Shown: positions 1-6,140 of the stretch, one piece after another
How positions within the stretch are numbered: the stretch's first letter is position 1
Layout: each line of letters starts with the position of its first letter
Source: an uncultured Spirochaetales bacterium
GTDB taxonomy: Bacteria; Spirochaetota; Spirochaetia; Sphaerochaetales; Sphaerochaetaceae
Direction of reading: 5' to 3'
Length of the DNA: 9,141 bases
Assembly (NCBI GenBank): GCA_934276485.1
Contig: CAKQTE010000109.1
Location: 1-9,141, forward strand
Made by a program: the position numbers and the translations under genes
Notes under the pieces: generated by a model
Told to the model about the DNA's origin: nothing
Database searches by the model: none
The model's input: the letters and a program-made list of their open reading frames with translations, nothing else

Positions 1-2
1 GC

Positions 3-107
3 GCTGCCTATAGGAACAATACCCTTATATTATGGATACAGGAACGTGATGTTTCTATGGCTTTAACGCGATACGGTAGAAAGGTAAAAACAAGTTTAGT
101 AGCTTAA
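3..107 (+). pseudogene. tnpB: Possible C-terminal tail of TnpB, partial and probably decayed
   Basis: One frame is open from the window edge to a TAA at 105-107 and ends in a basic tail. It contains ERDVSMALTRYG, which resembles the (D/E)RDxNAAxNI segment that follows the zinc ribbon in TnpB proteins, but the usual Asn is Ser. The zinc-ribbon Cys pair is not present in this frame. A neighbouring frame reads YYGYR just before, where CxxCGYR would be expected, so a one-base frameshift plus Cys losses would explain it. The position, about 175 bases before the element end, fits a tnpB 3' end. The similarity is short and could be chance; only sequence to the left can settle it. Confidence 0.35.
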
Positions 108-108
108 G

Positions 109-292
109 TCATCCGCACAGGTCGAAATCTTTATGCGGTTAAGGATGATCTATCATCTTTTGCTGAGTCTAGATTGTTCAGTAGATGCGCAGTTCCCGTC
201 TTCTAAAGAGGCAACTACACAATTATTCGTAATTGTGTGGGTAGGGGGAAGCTCCATCTATAGAAGATTCTTCTTAGATGGAGAGTCTTCAC
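109..292 (+). ncRNA. Candidate omega RNA (TnpB guide RNA) scaffold
   Basis: The stretch folds as a series of stems. TCATCC 109-114 pairs with GGATGA 143-148. TGCTGA 161-166 pairs with TCAGTA 178-183. GTCTT 198-202 pairs with GAGGC 208-212 through wobbles. An 11-bp stem 215-225/230-240 is capped by TTCG. TTCCC 193-197 is complementary to GGGAA 246-250, which would form a pseudoknot next to the terminal hairpin. Known TnpB guide RNAs are made from this part of IS605-group elements, end at the element's right end, and take their guide from the flanking host DNA. Here the guide would start at 293, inside the dehydrogenase gene. The pairings are visible; the RNA identity is inferred from position and structure. 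Confidence 0.5.
252..283 (+). repeat. Terminal imperfect hairpin of the element (right-end recognition hairpin)
   Basis: CTCCATCTA at 252-260 is the exact reverse complement of TAGATGGAG at 275-283. Inside, AGAAGA 262-267 matches TCTTCT 269-274, leaving a single unpaired T at 261 and a one-base centre. Imperfect subterminal hairpins with a bulged base are the binding sites of Y1 transposases at IS200/IS605 ends. The ATG at 278 falls in the right arm and has no ribosome site within reach. Confidence 0.55.
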
Positions 293-1216
293 GTTAATCC
301 AGCAGTAGTAGGAATGGATGTTGGTGACTTTGCAGAACTTGGAATCAAGACAGGTGTTTTGATCTCAAATGATGCTGATAAAGTATTCGATGAGTGTGAT
401 GCTGATGTAGCTATTGTAACTCTCTTTTCCTTCATTGATGATATCTACAAGCATGTAGAGAAATGTGTTGAAAGAGGAATCAATGTAATAACAACATGCG
501 AAGAAGCTATATATCCATGGACAACATCAGCACAGATGATCAATCGCTTGGATGCTCTTGCAAAGGAAAATGGATGCACTATCACAGGCTCTGGTATGCA
601 GGATACATTCTGGATCAATATGGTAGCAATGGCAGCATCTTCCTGCAATAGAATCGAGAAGATCAAAGGCGCTTATTCTTATAACGTTGATGAGTATGGA
701 CTAGCACTTGCAGAAGCACATGGTTGTGATTTGACAAAGGAAGAGTTTGAAGCAAAGATTGCGCACCCAGAGAGTTTCGAGCCTAGCTATGCTTGGAATG
801 CAAGTGAAGCTATTTGCAACAAGCTAGGACTTACGATCAAGTCAATTAGCCAAAAGAACGTTCCTTATACATCAGATAAGGATATCTATTCTGAGACACT
901 TGGAAAGACTATCAAGGCTGGAAACTGCATCGGAATGTCATCAGTTGTAACAATTGAGACAATGCAGGGAATCATCATTGAAGAAGAAACAATTGGCAAG
1001 GTATATGGACCAGATGATGGCGATATGTGTGATTGGTATATCACAGGCGAGCCATACACAGAGTACCACGTTGTAAAGCCTGCAACCGTAGAGCATACAT
1101 GTGCGACAATCGTTAACAGAATCCCTAGCTTACTTATGGCAGCTCCTGGATATGTTACCTGTGATCAGCTTGAGCCAATGCTATATCTGACATATCCAAT
1201 GGAATTCTATCTATAA
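293..1216 (+). pseudogene. ord: 2,4-diaminopentanoate dehydrogenase-like gene, 5' end removed by the insertion
   Basis: The frame encodes 307 residues of an NAD(P)-dependent dehydrogenase of the DapB-like/2,4-diaminopentanoate dehydrogenase (Ord) group, which acts in the oxidative branch of clostridial ornithine breakdown. Homology starts at VNPAVVGMDVG, normally the second strand and helix of the Rossmann fold. It continues through NVITTCEEAIYPW and a C-terminal NRIPSLLMAAPGYVT stretch typical of the family. Family members are about 340-350 residues, so roughly 35-40 residues holding the first beta strand and the GxGxxG dinucleotide loop are missing. An ATG at 278 gives five extra residues (MESLH), but these derive from the element end, and no Shine-Dalgarno sequence precedes it. 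The remaining frame is intact to TAA at 1214-1216, suggesting a recent insertion or removal of the element by splicing or excision. Assignment to Ord rather than a related reductase is moderately sure. Confidence 0.68.
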
Positions 1217-1287
1217 TTTCATTTGTACTTTTTGTTGGATAGATGTCCCTTTGTGTGAGTTTTTCTTGCATAAGGCGATTATCTTTT

Positions 1288-1332
1288 ATCGTGTCATAAT
1301 TGTGTCATAATTATGTCAAGAGCTGACACGAT
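1288..1332 (+). promoter_or_regulatory. Operator-like cluster of TGTCA boxes upstream of the AlbA_2 gene
   Basis: TGTCA occurs at 1292, 1303 and 1314, exactly 11 bp apart and so on one face of the helix. Two of these are perfect 11-bp repeats of GTGTCATAATT. A fourth copy is inverted at 1324-1328. The outermost copies form a perfect 9-bp inverted repeat, ATCGTGTCA 1288-1296 and TGACACGAT 1324-1332. A nested 7-bp inverted repeat, CATAATT 1295-1301 and AATTATG 1309-1315, lies inside. The right arm overlaps the predicted -35 box, so binding there would block transcription. The downstream protein carries DNA-binding domains and is the obvious candidate regulator (inference). Confidence 0.55.
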
Positions 1333-1351
1333 TAATTCAATTTGCTAATAT
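1323..1351 (+). promoter_or_regulatory. Predicted sigma-A promoter of the AlbA_2/GHKL gene
   Basis: CTGACA at 1323-1328 matches five of six bases of the -35 consensus. After exactly 17 bp comes TAATAT at 1346-1351, preceded by TGC (1343-1345), giving an extended -10. The expected start of transcription is about 1358, some 30 bases before the ATG. The -35 box lies within the inverted TGACAC operator copy. Confidence 0.55.
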
Positions 1352-1386
1352 TAGATTATTAGATAGTCAGAAAAGGAGGTTGCAAT

Positions 1387-2730
1387 ATGTTTTTTCGGGA
1401 AAGTGAAACTGTTGAACTAAAAGAAATTGTCGTAGATGAAATAAAAAAGGAAATTGTTGCATTTGCTAATTCTGATGGAGGAAAGCTTTATATTGGCGTT
1501 CGGGATGATGGCACAGTTGTTGGTGTAGATAATCCTGATGATGTATCACTACAGGTTAGCAATATGGTGCGGGATACAATCAAACCGGATGTGACAATGT
1601 TTTTACATTATCAGACTATTGAAATTGATAGAAGAGAAATTGTAGTTGTTGATATCCAACGTGGAACAGATAGGCCTTATTATCTTGCAAAGAAAGGTAT
1701 GCGCCCAGAGGGTATATATGTTAGGCAGGGATATTCTTCTGTCCCTGCCTCTGATACTGCAATTAGACGTATGATTAAGGAGACTGATGGTGATCGATTT
1801 GAGGCTATGCGTAGTTTAAATCAGGACCTAACATTTGTAGCAGCAAAAAAGGAGTTTAAACTTAGAAAGATAGAATTTGGACAACAGCAAATGCGTACTT
1901 TGAAACTGATTGATCATGATAATCTATATAGTAATTTAGGATTGCTTCTTTCTGACCAATGTGTCCATACAATCAAAGTTGCTGTGTTTCAGGGTACAGA
2001 TCAGACTATATTTAAGGACCGTCGGGAATATAGTGGTTCGCTACTGCGTCAAATGAATGAAGTTTATGAGTATATTGATATCTATAATCAGACACGTGCT
2101 ACTATCGAAAAGCTACTTAGAATAGATGTCAGGGATTATCCAGAAATCGCAGTTAGGGAAGCATTGCTGAATTTAATTATACATAGAGATTATTCTTTTA
2201 GTGCGAGTGCACTTATTAGTATTTATGGTGATCGTATTGAATTTGTTTCAATTGGTGGCCTAATGCCAGGAATCGAACTTGAAGATATTATGGTTGGTAT
2301 TTCCGTATGCAGAAACCAAAATCTTGCGAATGTATTCTATAGATTGCATTTGATTGAAGCATATGGCACTGGAATAGGAAAAATCATGAAGGCATATGAA
2401 GACATGGAAGTGAAGCCTGTGATTATAAACACAAAAAATGCTTTTAAGATTATATTGCCAAATATCAATATAAAGTATGAAAAGGAAGGAGATTTCTTGC
2501 ATTCAAAAGTGCCAATGAAAAATGCCATAACAGAGAAGTCATTTAATGATAAAGAAGAAAAGGTTCTGGAATATGTTAGTACTCATGGAGTTGTCACAAG
2601 GAGCGATGTAATAGAATTGTTAAAAACTAGTCCTTCTTCTGCTTGTAGAGTCTTGAGAAATATGGTTGCAGATAAACTTCTAATACAAAATGGAAAGGCT
2701 AAAAATACATACTATAGTATTGCGCAATAG
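1387..2730 (+). CDS. AlbA_2 (Schlafen-like) DNA-binding / GHKL ATPase / winged-helix protein
   Basis: 447 residues. Residues 1-130 form an AlbA_2 (formerly AAA_4) domain: ESETVELKE, then the conserved EIVAFANSDGGKLYIGVRDDG, and YVRQGYSSVPAS near its end. Residues 250-360 match the HATPase_c_4 region of the COG2865 group: an N-box REALLNLIIHRDY (E258, N262, H266), DRIEFVSIGG around 282-291, and a glycine-rich GTGIGK at 327-332. Residues 388-447 form a winged helix. Proteins of this group are often labelled transcriptional regulators or RecG-like, and some belong to defence or stress loci; the biochemical role is mostly unknown. The start is set by AAAAGGAGG at 1371-1379, eight bases upstream. 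Arg codon CGG is used several times (codons 4, 39, 62, 213) and was not seen in the large lipoprotein gene, hinting at transfer. The operator cluster upstream suggests autoregulation. Confidence 0.87.
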   Translation: MFFRESETVELKEIVVDEIKKEIVAFANSDGGKLYIGVRDDGTVVGVDNPDDVSLQVSNMVRDTIKPDVTMFLHYQTIEIDRREIVVVDIQRGTDRPYYLAKKGMRPEGIYVRQGYSSVPASDTAIRRMIKETDGDRFEAMRSLNQDLTFVAAKKEFKLRKIEFGQQQMRTLKLIDHDNLYSNLGLLLSDQCVHTIKVAVFQGTDQTIFKDRREYSGSLLRQMNEVYEYIDIYNQTRATIEKLLRIDVRDYPEIAVREALLNLIIHRDYSFSASALISIYGDRIEFVSIGGLMPGIELEDIMVGISVCRNQNLANVFYRLHLIEAYGTGIGKIMKAYEDMEVKPVIINTKNAFKIILPNINIKYEKEGDFLHSKVPMKNAITEKSFNDKEEKVLEYVSTHGVVTRSDVIELLKTSPSSACRVLRNMVADKLLIQNGKAKNTYYSIAQ

Positions 2731-2936
2731 GGTGTTAAGTAGCCAATACGAAACCTGCTACTAAACGAAAGCTAGTTTGTTGATTTTTGATAATCTAGAA
2801 TTAAATATTCTAAATTCGGAGCAATATTATTTATGCCTTCTGTTTTTAACATGCATTTACGAAGCAATTTACATCATTTTTGATGAGAAAATGAGCGAAG
2901 TGTGCTATTTTAATCAAAAAAGATGAGGTTATAACT
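2731..2936 (+). promoter_or_regulatory. Spacer before fic with a weak promoter candidate and small inverted repeats
   Basis: AGTAGC 2738-2743 pairs with GCTACT 2757-2762, but no T-run follows, so this is not a convincing terminator. A possible promoter is TTGATA at 2787-2792 and TAAATT at 2811-2816 with an 18-bp spacer. It overlaps two interleaved inverted repeats: TAGAAT/ATTCTA (2796-2801, 2807-2812) and GAATT/AATTC (2798-2802, 2813-2817). CATCA tttt TGATG forms a small stem further on. The fic ribosome site is a modest GAGG at 2925-2928. The TGTCA boxes seen before the preceding gene are absent here. Confidence 0.3.
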
Positions 2937-4058
2937 ATGGCATATATTTGGCAGAGTGATTTGTGGGATATTTTTTCATGGGATATGAATTCGCTTCACG
3001 ATTTGTTAAAGCGTTATGAGATGCAGAAAGCGAAAACGGATAGCATTTTTGAGCTTGTTGCTCCCGAGACAAGAAAAACAATGCAACTCGATTTTCTTTC
3101 AAATTCAGTTGTTTCCAATGGCAAGATAGAAGGTGTTAATATTTCATATGACTCTGTTTATTCGTCTGTTGCAAATGCTCTAAACATCGAGCTAGGAAAG
3201 ATGCAAAAGAAAGACGCAGAGTCTGAAAACAATGCACGTATCTCAATTTCAATTCTCAATGGAAACTACGATTTATCAGAAAACACAATCTTTATTTGGC
3301 ATGAATTGTTGTTTTCTGCAACTCCAAATGCTAAAAAGCCTAAACATATTGGTGAATATAGATCTGAGCCTATATATATCGTTAACTTCAAAAACTCTTT
3401 CAAAGAGGATGTTCTATATGAAGGACTTCCTGCAAACCAGATTTCTCAAAGTATGTTTCATCTCTTTTCTTGGATTAATCAAAAAAAAGATCTTCCTCTA
3501 ATCATCAAAAGCGCAATTGCTTCTTTTTGGTTTCTTTCCGTACACCCTTTTGAAGATGGCAATGGGCGCTTGTCAAGATTCTTGTCAGATGCAATATTGC
3601 AACAAGGTGAATCATTCAAATACTTCACAATGACATCTGCGATAGAGAGAAACAAAGAACAATACTATCTCATGTTGCAAAGATTCCAAAACAGCTCCGA
3701 TATGGATATTACAGAATATGTCGCTTGGTACATTGAGCTTGCGCTAGAAGAGTTGAAGCTCATAGAGGCAACATGTATAAAGAAGATAAAGCTGTCTGCA
3801 TTTATCTTCTCGCTAGATGCAAGCGAATATAACTCTAGAGAAATCACAATGCTTTATAAGCTTGCGTCTGGTTCATTCTATGGAAAGCTAACTGCAGAAA
3901 AATGGAGCAAGATCAACAAGTGCAAATCAGCAACAGCAACAAGAGACCTTTCTCACTTAGTTGAAAAGGGGATGCTAGTTAGATCGGAAGAGGGCGGTAG
4001 AGCCGTGTGGTATGCATTGAGTCCTAATCTAGATCTATCCAAAAACGCTTTAGATTAA
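2937..4058 (+). CDS. Fic family protein (probable AMP transferase) with DUF4172-like N-terminus and winged helix
   Basis: 373 residues. Fic enzymes transfer AMP, or less often other nucleotide parts, from a nucleotide to protein hydroxyl groups. The N-terminus YIWQSDLWDIFSWD resembles the DUF4172 domain found before many Fic cores. The core carries HIGEYR (137-142) and the complete catalytic motif HPFEDGNGRLSR at 203-214, with H203 as base, D207 for the metal and R211 for phosphate. The self-inhibition helix is recognisable as NGKIEG (61-66) with E65, but the usual Ser/Thr four residues before Glu is Asn61. Residues about 300-365 form a winged helix, as in Fic proteins that act with a DNA-binding role. 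No antitoxin-like small gene lies beside it, consistent with an inhibitory helix in the same chain. The 3' end overlaps the convergent acetyltransferase by 35 bp. The modified target cannot be inferred. Confidence 0.9.
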   Translation: MAYIWQSDLWDIFSWDMNSLHDLLKRYEMQKAKTDSIFELVAPETRKTMQLDFLSNSVVSNGKIEGVNISYDSVYSSVANALNIELGKMQKKDAESENNARISISILNGNYDLSENTIFIWHELLFSATPNAKKPKHIGEYRSEPIYIVNFKNSFKEDVLYEGLPANQISQSMFHLFSWINQKKDLPLIIKSAIASFWFLSVHPFEDGNGRLSRFLSDAILQQGESFKYFTMTSAIERNKEQYYLMLQRFQNSSDMDITEYVAWYIELALEELKLIEATCIKKIKLSAFIFSLDASEYNSREITMLYKLASGSFYGKLTAEKWSKINKCKSATATRDLSHLVEKGMLVRSEEGGRAVWYALSPNLDLSKNALD

Positions 4059-4554
4059 CGCCTCCATGAGGCTCATGGATAGTTGATTCATAAATTCCGC
4101 CACACTTCCTGATTGTCTTTTCACTTGCAATGTTATCTTCCAGGCATGTTACCAATAACTTATCAATGCCTACTTGCTTACAATATGGAAGTACTTTCTT
4201 GAGCATTAAGGATGCATATCCTTTGCCTCTTTCACTAGGACAAACAGAGTAGCCTATGTGTCCTCCGAATTTAGAAAGAAAAGAGTTGAACATGTGGCGA
4301 ACTTGGATCATGCCAACAACATGATTATCAGATGCTCGGACGAGCATAAATTGTGTTGCTGGCACAAGCCCAGTTGGAACAGTTTCCGGTCTTTCCCATT
4401 CTGAGCATATTTCAACATATCTAAAAGGATCTTCTATCTTTGACAAAGGCCCAGTGCCATCCATGGATTCTCCGGATGCTAAAAACTCATCTCTGTATCT
4501 AGAGATCTCTTCTGCGTATTCGTTTGTGGGTTTTGTTAGAATGAACTCTTCCAT
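4024..4554 (-). CDS. GNAT family N-acetyltransferase
   Basis: 176 residues from the ATG at 4554. The acetyl-CoA binding motif A is visible as GYSVCPSERGKGYASLML (101-118; the pyrophosphate loop is R109-G110-K111-G112-Y113-A114). It is followed by LLVTCLEDNIASEKTIRKCGG (133-153), the usual motif B with N141 and S143. The C-terminal KRFWIDLD is common in this subgroup. The acceptor substrate is unknown. A longer reading from a TTG at 4584 adds ten residues, but that TTG and its AGAGGGG site are buried in a 10-bp hairpin, while the ATG has only a weak AAAGAG upstream. The ATG start is therefore preferred but not proven. The gene follows deoB by 45 bp and is probably cotranscribed; no separate promoter is obvious. 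Confidence 0.85.
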   Translation of the reverse strand: MEEFILTKPTNEYAEEISRYRDEFLASGESMDGTGPLSKIEDPFRYVEICSEWERPETVPTGLVPATQFMLVRASDNHVVGMIQVRHMFNSFLSKFGGHIGYSVCPSERGKGYASLMLKKVLPYCKQVGIDKLLVTCLEDNIASEKTIRKCGGIYESTIHEPHGGVNLKRFWIDLD

Positions 4555-4572
4555 AATGTGCTCTTTGGTATC

Positions 4573-4595
4573 AGAAGGGCTCAACGAGCCCCTCT
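4573..4595 (-). promoter_or_regulatory. Stable hairpin between deoB and the acetyltransferase
   Basis: On the minus strand AGAGGGGCTC and GAGCCCTTCT pair over 10 bp (one G-U) with a GTT loop, beginning four bases after the deoB stop. No T-run follows, so it is a poor intrinsic terminator. It encloses an AGAGGGG ribosome-site-like run and a TTG start codon. Likely roles are protecting the 3' end of the deoB message or limiting translation of the next gene (inference). Confidence 0.5.
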
Positions 4596-4599
4596 GTGA

Positions 4600-5790
4600 T
4601 TATTCTGTAAGCTGATTTAGAATGCTGTATCCAATTGTACCTTCAGGCATCTTAAGTCCAAAGTTATCAACAATTGTTGCACCGATTATTGCAAATGTAT
4701 CAGCTTCTCCTAAGTCCTTACCGCAAGGCATGCTAGGTGAGTATGCGATGAATGGAACCTTTTCTCTTGTATGATCAGAGCCTGTGTATGTCGGATCGTT
4801 TCCATGGTCTGCTGTCAAGATTATTAGGTCATCATCGTGGATATACTTAAGCAGTTCTCCAAGCTTCTCATCGAACATCTCAATTTCATGAGCATATCCT
4901 CCTGGATCTCTTCTGTGACCCCACTTTGCATCAAAGTCAACGAGGTTAACAAAGCAAAGCCCTGTGAAATCCCTGTCCTTTGCCACTTCAATTGTCTGTT
5001 CCATTCCATTTACGCTACTTTGTGATTTGATAGCCTCTGTTACACCTTCGCCAACAAAGATGTCGTTGATCTTTCCAATGGAGATCATGTCATAACCATT
5101 GTCTTTCAATGTGTTTAGAGCTGTTTTTCCAAATGGCTTGACTGCAATGTCATGCCTGTTTGGAGTTCTGACAAATTCACCTTTCTTTTCACCTACAAAT
5201 GGACGAGCGATGATTCTTCCGACATTCCATTCTGGCTTCATTGTGATCTCTCTTGCAATTTCGCAGCAGCGATATAGCTCGTCAAGACCAAAATATTTCT
5301 CGTGAGCAGCAATTTGTAGTACAGAGTCTGCAGATGTATATACGATCATTGCACCAGTTTTGATGTGTTCTTCTCCAAGCTCGTCAAGAATTACTGTTCC
5401 AGAGGAAGCTTTATTGCCAATAACTTTGTGACCAGTTCTTTTTTCAAGCTCTGCAATAAGATCCGGAGGAAAGCCTGTGTCTGTAAATGTAATGAAAGGC
5501 TTAGTTGTCTTTAGGCCCATCATCTCCCAATGCCCTGTCATGGTATCCTTGCCATTGCTTGCCTCATTAAGACGCATGAATCTAGCCATAGGATTCTCTA
5601 CTGGGTCTATGTTTCTCATCTTCTTCAGGTTTCCCAGTCCAAGTTTCTTGAGGTTAGGAATAACCATGTTTGGGTTTTTTTCTGCGATATGACCGAAAGT
5701 ATCGACACCGATATCGCCAAATTTAGCAGAATCCTTCATCTCTCCAATTCCGAGAGAATCAAGAACGATAGTAAATATCCTTTTATACAT
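4600..5790 (-). CDS. deoB: Phosphopentomutase
   Basis: 396 residues, the normal length for DeoB of Bacillota. The cytoplasmic enzyme interconverts ribose 1-phosphate and ribose 5-phosphate (and the deoxy forms), feeding nucleoside sugars into central metabolism. It belongs to the alkaline phosphatase superfamily. The two-metal (Mn) site residues are present: D11 in FTIVLD, D287 and H292 in the VDFDAKWGHRRD segment, D328 and H329 in TADHGND, and H340 in GSDHTRE. KDTMTGHWE at 81-89 carries the phospho-acceptor threonine, T83 by alignment with the Bacillus enzyme. The cap domain, including YTSADSVLQIAAHE, is intact. The start ATG has AGGAAG eight bases upstream. No nucleoside phosphorylase or deoxyribose-phosphate aldolase gene is adjacent, so it is separated from the usual deo cluster; an acetyltransferase follows instead. 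Confidence 0.96.
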   Translation of the reverse strand: MYKRIFTIVLDSLGIGEMKDSAKFGDIGVDTFGHIAEKNPNMVIPNLKKLGLGNLKKMRNIDPVENPMARFMRLNEASNGKDTMTGHWEMMGLKTTKPFITFTDTGFPPDLIAELEKRTGHKVIGNKASSGTVILDELGEEHIKTGAMIVYTSADSVLQIAAHEKYFGLDELYRCCEIAREITMKPEWNVGRIIARPFVGEKKGEFVRTPNRHDIAVKPFGKTALNTLKDNGYDMISIGKINDIFVGEGVTEAIKSQSSVNGMEQTIEVAKDRDFTGLCFVNLVDFDAKWGHRRDPGGYAHEIEMFDEKLGELLKYIHDDDLIILTADHGNDPTYTGSDHTREKVPFIAYSPSMPCGKDLGEADTFAIIGATIVDNFGLKMPEGTIGYSILNQLTE

Positions 5791-5872
5791 ATATATATCT
5801 TCCTTTTATCTGATAATTAAGATAATACATTTTCCGTTACATTTTATGTTTTTGCAATCTGGCTCAGAAATA

Positions 5873-5927
5873 TTCTAGGTGCTACAAGATTCAAATATTT
5901 TAGAATCAATGCGTTTTGCACCTAGAA
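5873..5927. repeat. Long nested inverted repeat in the divergent spacer
   Basis: TTCTAGGTGC at 5873-5882 is perfectly complementary to GCACCTAGAA at 5918-5927. Inside the 35-base loop, GATTC 5888-5892 pairs with GAATC 5903-5907, around the palindrome AAATATTT (5893-5900). It could be a leader hairpin in the deoB transcript, an operator, or the remnant of a small mobile repeat. No T-run flanks it, so it is not a standard terminator. Confidence 0.55.
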
Positions 5928-6004
5928 CTCTTATATATTAAGGATTATATGAAACGATATCCACACTCCTTTTAGATTGCCTTTTTGTGATTCAGGACTG
6001 CTTG

Positions 6005-6027
6005 AAATGGCTAACAGAGAGCCATTT
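6005..6027 (+). terminator. Terminator-like hairpin of unknown transcript
   Basis: AAATGGCT at 6005-6012 pairs with AGCCATTT at 6020-6027 around a 7-base loop, and T, T/A-rich sequence follows on the plus strand. The T-run is short and the paired A/T bases partly make it up. No plus-strand gene ends just upstream, so it would have to terminate a short RNA from the spacer or act as an attenuator. Confidence 0.3.
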
Positions 6028-6102
6028 TATGACTCAAATAGGAGTTATTAAAGAAGCGTTTTTATTCTAAAAAGAGGATCTTGAAAAAATCGCTATGTTT
6101 CG

Positions 6103-6140
6103 GTTTCTTTATGGAGAAACGTAGTTTTTCTAGGAAAAAC
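6103..6140. repeat. Two adjacent short stems upstream of the lipoprotein gene
   Basis: GTTTCT 6103-6108 pairs with AGAAAC 6115-6120 (6-base loop). Three bases later GTTTTTC 6124-6130 pairs with GAAAAAC 6134-6140 (3-base loop TAG). The arms of the two stems are similar in sequence and could pair with each other. AT-rich composition makes such stems less surprising. Confidence 0.3.

Larger units (their letters stand above)
1..292 (+). mobile_element. Right end of an IS200/IS605-type (TnpB-carrying) insertion element, left part outside the window
   Basis: No intact gene lies here. Seen in the sequence, in order: a possible tnpB tail, about 175 bases of strongly paired RNA-like sequence, a run GGGGGAAGCTCC, an imperfect hairpin (252-283) with one bulged T, and TTCAC at 288-292. 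Immediately after, at 293, the reading frame becomes clear dehydrogenase sequence. This order (tnpB tail, structured 3' RNA, subterminal imperfect hairpin, short cleavage tetra/pentanucleotide, no target duplication) is that of IS200/IS605-group elements, whose ends are recognised by the TnpA Y1 transposase as hairpins. That the boundary is at 292/293 is inferred from where the host protein homology starts. An IStron (group I intron plus IS605 genes) is an alternative, but no intron core is visible in this fragment. Confidence 0.55.

Noticed and set aside
278..292. ATG at 278 as the true start of an intact dehydrogenase
   Set aside because: It lies in a hairpin arm, has no ribosome site nearby, and the protein would lack the Rossmann glycine loop expected in the family.
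1..292. Group II intron 3' end
   Set aside because: No domain V-like hairpin with the conserved catalytic triad or terminal AY sequence was found; the TTCG stem and terminal imperfect hairpin fit an IS605-type end better.
2738..2780. Terminator after the AlbA_2 gene
   Set aside because: The 6-bp stem has a 13-base loop and no following T-run.
4555..4584. TTG start giving a 186-residue acetyltransferase
   Set aside because: The TTG and its putative ribosome site are sequestered in a stable hairpin, and the ATG at 4554 gives a normal family length.
5530..5820. Plus-strand reading frames inside and beside deoB
   Set aside because: They are antisense shadows of deoB, with no family resemblance and no ribosome sites.
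5949..5975. Eight-codon frame preceded by AAGGA, as a leader peptide
   Set aside because: It is too short, the spacing to the ATG is tight, and there is no regulatory codon run or coupled attenuator.
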